Program-made: the position numbers and the translations under genes
Assembly: GCA_026984935.1 (NCBI GenBank)
Contig: JALSRD010000072.1
Span: 1-48,272, forward strand
Reading direction: 5' to 3'
DNA from: Desulfobacterales bacterium
GTDB taxonomy: Bacteria > Desulfobacterota > Desulfobacteria > Desulfobacterales > JALSRD01
Length of the DNA stretch: 48,272 bases
Notes under the pieces: model-generated
What the model was told of the DNA's origin: nothing
The model's input: only the letters and a program-made list of their open reading frames with translations
Databases searched by the model: none
Part shown: piece after piece, positions 45,784 through 48,272 of the stretch
Numbering within the stretch: position 1 is the stretch's first letter
How the letters are laid out: every line of letters starts with the position of its first letter

Positions 45784-46701
45784 ATGTCGGAAACCGATTA
45801 CTATAAAATTTTAAACGTTTCCAAGAAGGCCAGCAGCGACGAAATAAAGAAGGCCTACCGCAAGCTGGCCATGAAATACCACCCCGACCACACCAAGGGG
45901 GACAAGGCCGGCGAGGAGAAATTCAAGAAAATCAGCGAGGCCTACGCGGTGCTGTCCGATCCCGAAAAGCGCAAGCAGTACGATACCTTCGGCGCCGACG
46001 GTTTCCAGCAGCGATACAGCCAGGAGGATATCTTCAAGGGGTTTGATTTTGGAGATATTTTCAAGGAATTTGGTTTTGGCGGCTTCAATTCCTTCAGTGG
46101 CAAAAGGGGCGGCATGCGCTTTTCTTTCGGCGGCGGGAGTCCCTTCGGCAGTTATGGGCGGCAGCGCCAGGCCAGTGCCAAAGGTGCCGATCTGATATAC
46201 GAACTGCCCCTGACGCTGCAGGAAATCGCCAACGGTACGCGCAAGAATATCAGCTTCCAGCACGAGGGGCGTTCAGAAAATCTGACGGTCACCATCCCCA
46301 AGGGAATGATCGAGGGGAAAAGACTGCGTCTTGCGGGCAAGGGGCAGCCCAGTCCCTATGGTGGTAAACCAGGCGACCTGTTCATCAAGGCAAAACTCAT
46401 TCAGGATCCACTTTTTCAGGTTGACGGGTACGATTTGTACATTGACCGCCAGATCCGTCTCAGTGAGGCGCTCCTCGGTACCCGGCTGGCGGTGCCGACG
46501 GTGGAGGGCAAATCATTGAACCTGAAAATTCCAGCGGGAACCCAGCATAAAACCAAGATGCGCCTTGCCGGTCATGGGCTGCCTCATATGAAAAGCAATG
46601 ACAGGGGCGATTTGTACGTCCGGATCCATGTCAAGTTCCCCAAGCGACTCAACGCCAGACAGAAAAAACTGGTTGAGGAACTGGCCCGTGAAGGGCTATA
46701 A
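45784..46701 (+). CDS. cbpA: DnaJ-type co-chaperone without zinc finger (CbpA-like)
   Basis: A 305-residue Hsp40. The J domain (1-70) has the HPD tripeptide in [12 protein letters not shown] and the usual YDTFGADG end. A Gly/Phe-rich segment (about 85-130) follows, then the two-part DnaJ C-terminal substrate domain with [19 protein letters not shown] and [19 protein letters not shown]. The four CXXCXGXG zinc motifs of DnaJ are absent, which places it with CbpA. It should stimulate DnaK, whose gene is about 29 kb away in this window. It has its own promoter. Confidence 0.93.
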   Translation: MSETDYYKILNVSKKASSDEIKKAYRKLAMKYHPDHTKGDKAGEEKFKKISEAYAVLSDPEKRKQYDTFGADGFQQRYSQEDIFKGFDFGDIFKEFGFGGFNSFSGKRGGMRFSFGGGSPFGSYGRQRQASAKGADLIYELPLTLQEIANGTRKNISFQHEGRSENLTVTIPKGMIEGKRLRLAGKGQPSPYGGKPGDLFIKAKLIQDPLFQVDGYDLYIDRQIRLSEALLGTRLAVPTVEGKSLNLKIPAGTQHKTKMRLAGHGLPHMKSNDRGDLYVRIHVKFPKRLNARQKKLVEELAREGL

Positions 46702-46877
46702 AAGCTTGCACTTCGATTCAAATAACGCTATCCTGAATTCAAAATGGACCAGTTGGTTCAATTTGGCCCATTATGTCTCCCGCGGGTCGGTACGATCCCC
46801 GTTCCTTAACGATGCGTTTCGATAAATAGCATAACAAAATCAATATAATGCGACGTTAACGGCAATCTGCCGGAAAC

Positions 46878-46894
46878 TTGGCATCCAACTTGCT
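46878..46894 (+). promoter_or_regulatory. Possible sigma-54 promoter before hpt
   Basis: TTGGCATCCAACTTGCT has GG at 46880-46881 and GC at 46892-46893 with the required 10 bases between them, and the flanks TGGCA and TTGCT match the -24/-12 consensus apart from one C-to-T. Start would be near 46905, about 80 bases before the hpt ATG. Single matches of this quality occur by chance. Confidence 0.4.
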
Positions 46895-46985
46895 GATACC
46901 CTGCAGCGGACAGGTCTACTGTGATTCGGGACCGGCTTTGCGGGGCGCACAACCGGCCGTAAGCTGCGTTAATCCTTTTGCAATC

Positions 46986-47504
46986 ATGCCTGAATTCATA
47001 CCGGTCCTTTCCAGAGAAGCGATTCAGCATGCGGTGGCATCGCTGGCAGAAAAAATATCAGCAGATTACAATGGCAGGCACTTGGTGTTGGTCGGTGTAC
47101 TGAAGGGTGCTTTTATCTTTTTATCGGACCTGGTGCGGCAGATATCGATGCCGGTGGAAATTGACTTCGTGTGTGCCGCCAGTTACGGTTCGGGCACCTC
47201 AACTTCAGGCCGGGTGCGGCTGACCAAAAAACTGGATGTCGATATCGAAGGCAAAGATGTGGTGGTGGTTGAAGACATCATCGATACCGGGCTGACGCTG
47301 GCATGCCTGATCGAATATCTGGAATCATTCGCTCCCAGGTCGCTTCGGGTGTGCGCGCTGATTGACAAACATGAGCGGCGCCAAAAGAAAATCCAGGCCG
47401 ACTATGTCGGACAGGTGATTCCGGAGGGTTTTCTGGTGGGTTACGGTCTGGATTATGATGAACATTACAGGAATCTGCCGGAAATATACCATTTGAAACT
47501 TTAA
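46986..47504 (+). CDS. hpt: Hypoxanthine phosphoribosyltransferase
   Basis: A 172-residue purine-salvage enzyme that makes IMP or GMP from the free base and PRPP. The N-terminal LVLVGVLKGAFIFLSDLVR, the acidic PRPP loop VVVVEDIIDTGLTL and the base-binding FLVGYGLDYDEHYRNLPEI are all present. Length is normal for Hpt. I start at ATG 46986; an upstream extension is rich in Cys and Pro and not family-like. It is followed 16 bases later by the zinc-ribbon gene. Confidence 0.95.
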   Translation: MPEFIPVLSREAIQHAVASLAEKISADYNGRHLVLVGVLKGAFIFLSDLVRQISMPVEIDFVCAASYGSGTSTSGRVRLTKKLDVDIEGKDVVVVEDIIDTGLTLACLIEYLESFAPRSLRVCALIDKHERRQKKIQADYVGQVIPEGFLVGYGLDYDEHYRNLPEIYHLKL

Positions 47505-47520
47505 AAAGCGGGGGCGATCC

Positions 47521-48272
47521 ATGATCCTTACCTGTGAGAACTGCATGACCAGCTTTAAGCTGGACGACAGCTTGATCAAGCCCACGGGGACTAAAGTCAG
47601 GTGTTCGAACTGCAAGACCGTTTTCATGGCCTACCCGGCGGTGTCCGCGGGAGCAGCCATGGGCGGGGAGCCTGAACATCCGGATGCCGGCCCGTCCAAC
47701 CATACGCCGGAAACCGAAGGCCAGATGGAAGCCGCCGGTTTCGATGCGTCACAGCCCGAACAGATGTTGAATATGGATGAGGCGGCCATTGCCCGCATGC
47801 TGGAGCTGGATGAATCCGCCGCAGCGCCGGTATCTGACGGGGATATGCCGCAATCGGAAATGCAAGAGCCCGGCACACCGGACCAGCCGGATGAAGATCT
47901 TCAGTTGGATTTCGATCTGGGAGTGGATCTCGAGAAAAACGGCATTGATGTGGCGGAAATAGCAGATATGGATTCCGGCAGAATCCCGTTTGACTCCGAA
48001 GCCGAGGACATCGAGGAGATCGCTCTTTCGGAACTGGAGCAGGTTTCGGCAAAAAGTTCGTCCGCACCGGAAGCCGGGGCTGACGAGATCGACCTGTCGG
48101 AGCTGGAGCAGGCGTTGGAGGAGAGTCCGGAGGCACCGGAGGCCGCGCCGGCCGAGGAGCCGGAGCCGGAGTTGGAGCTGGACTTGGGCGGTGGAGAGGA
48201 CCTGGCATCGTCCGCACCGGAAGCCGGGGCTGACGAGATCGACCTGTCGGAGCTGGAGCAGGCGTTGGAGGG
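47521..48272 (+). CDS. MJ0042 zinc-ribbon protein with acidic repeats (runs off the window)
   Basis: The frame opens at ATG 47521 behind GGGGG and continues without a stop to the window edge, 250 full codons. Residues 1-~38 are a zinc ribbon with CENC (5-8) and CSNC (28-31). The rest is acidic and rich in Ala, Glu, Pro and Leu, with an EIDLSELEQALE unit occurring twice at a 150-base period. Such proteins in Deltaproteobacteria often carry further domains toward the C-terminus, which cannot be seen here. It is probably cotranscribed with hpt. Function unknown. Confidence 0.8.
   Translation, partial: MILTCENCMTSFKLDDSLIKPTGTKVRCSNCKTVFMAYPAVSAGAAMGGEPEHPDAGPSNHTPETEGQMEAAGFDASQPEQMLNMDEAAIARMLELDESAAAPVSDGDMPQSEMQEPGTPDQPDEDLQLDFDLGVDLEKNGIDVAEIADMDSGRIPFDSEAEDIEEIALSELEQVSAKSSSAPEAGADEIDLSELEQALEESPEAPEAAPAEEPEPELELDLGGGEDLASSAPEAGADEIDLSELEQALE
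48058..48121 (+). repeat. Direct repeat, copy 1 (64 bases)
   Basis: These 64 bases recur exactly at 48208-48271, a 150-base period inside the zinc-ribbon gene. The encoded unit includes SSAPEAGADEIDLSELEQAL. Exact DNA identity points to a recent duplication or gene conversion. Confidence 0.93.
48208..48271 (+). repeat. Direct repeat, copy 2 (64 bases)
   Basis: Exact second copy of 48058-48121. The window ends one base later, so more copies may follow. Confidence 0.93.

Overview
The window looks like chromosome from a sulfate-reducer-type Desulfobacterota (former Deltaproteobacteria), probably near Desulfobacterales. The pointers are a small tetraheme class III cytochrome c with its CX4CH site, a DUF1573 gene read through an in-frame UGA (a probable selenoprotein), several MJ0042-type zinc-ribbon proteins, paired PilT/PilU ATPases, a divIVA-yggT-proC cluster, and fairly high GC. 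The assignment rests on gene content and sequence character only; no database was searched.

Layout. 0-0.1 kb: one degenerate type I-C CRISPR repeat, apparently the leader-distal end of an array lying to the left. 0.1-9.7 kb: AIR-synthase-like protein with a degenerate HAD-like N-terminus, HAD phosphatase, UGA-containing DUF1573 protein, metallophosphoesterase, PriA, a CorC/HlyC-type CBS membrane protein, tetraheme cytochrome, tRNA-Glu(CUC), a small membrane protein and an MltB-like transglycosylase. 9.9-17.7 kb: radA, rlmE, yebC, then convergent lolA, an unknown gene, a zinc-ribbon thioredoxin, and dnaK-grpE. 17.9-24.9 kb: a more AT-rich catabolic cassette with an MBL-fold hydrolase divergent from a LacI-family regulator, followed by a complete carbohydrate-type (CUT1) ABC importer. 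Matching TGTAAAC operator-like sites lie at both divergent promoters and before the binding-protein gene.

25.0-31.4 kb: SRP RNA (minus strand), then tilS, ftsH, folP, a YbbR-domain gene and coaX. 31.4-36.2 kb (minus strand): pilT, a pilU-like gene, a zinc-ribbon/receiver-like protein and a 52-residue protein, preceded by yggT and divIVA. 36.1-43.8 kb: proC, a periplasmic thioredoxin-like protein, a ChaN-type lipoprotein, small membrane proteins, a LysM transglycosylase, a PLP-dependent sulfur-amino-acid-type enzyme and a TIGR01212-type radical SAM protein. 43.8-48.3 kb: mnmG, cbpA, hpt and a repeat-bearing zinc-ribbon protein that runs off the end.

Most of the window is housekeeping: replication restart and repair, tRNA/rRNA modification, protein quality control, cofactor and nucleotide salvage, and cell-wall turnover. 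The items most worth a second look are the UGA-interrupted DUF1573 gene at the conserved Cys position with a hairpin just downstream, the self-contained MBL/LacI/ABC regulon, and the pilTU operon with its zinc-ribbon receiver-like protein and a hidden small gene.
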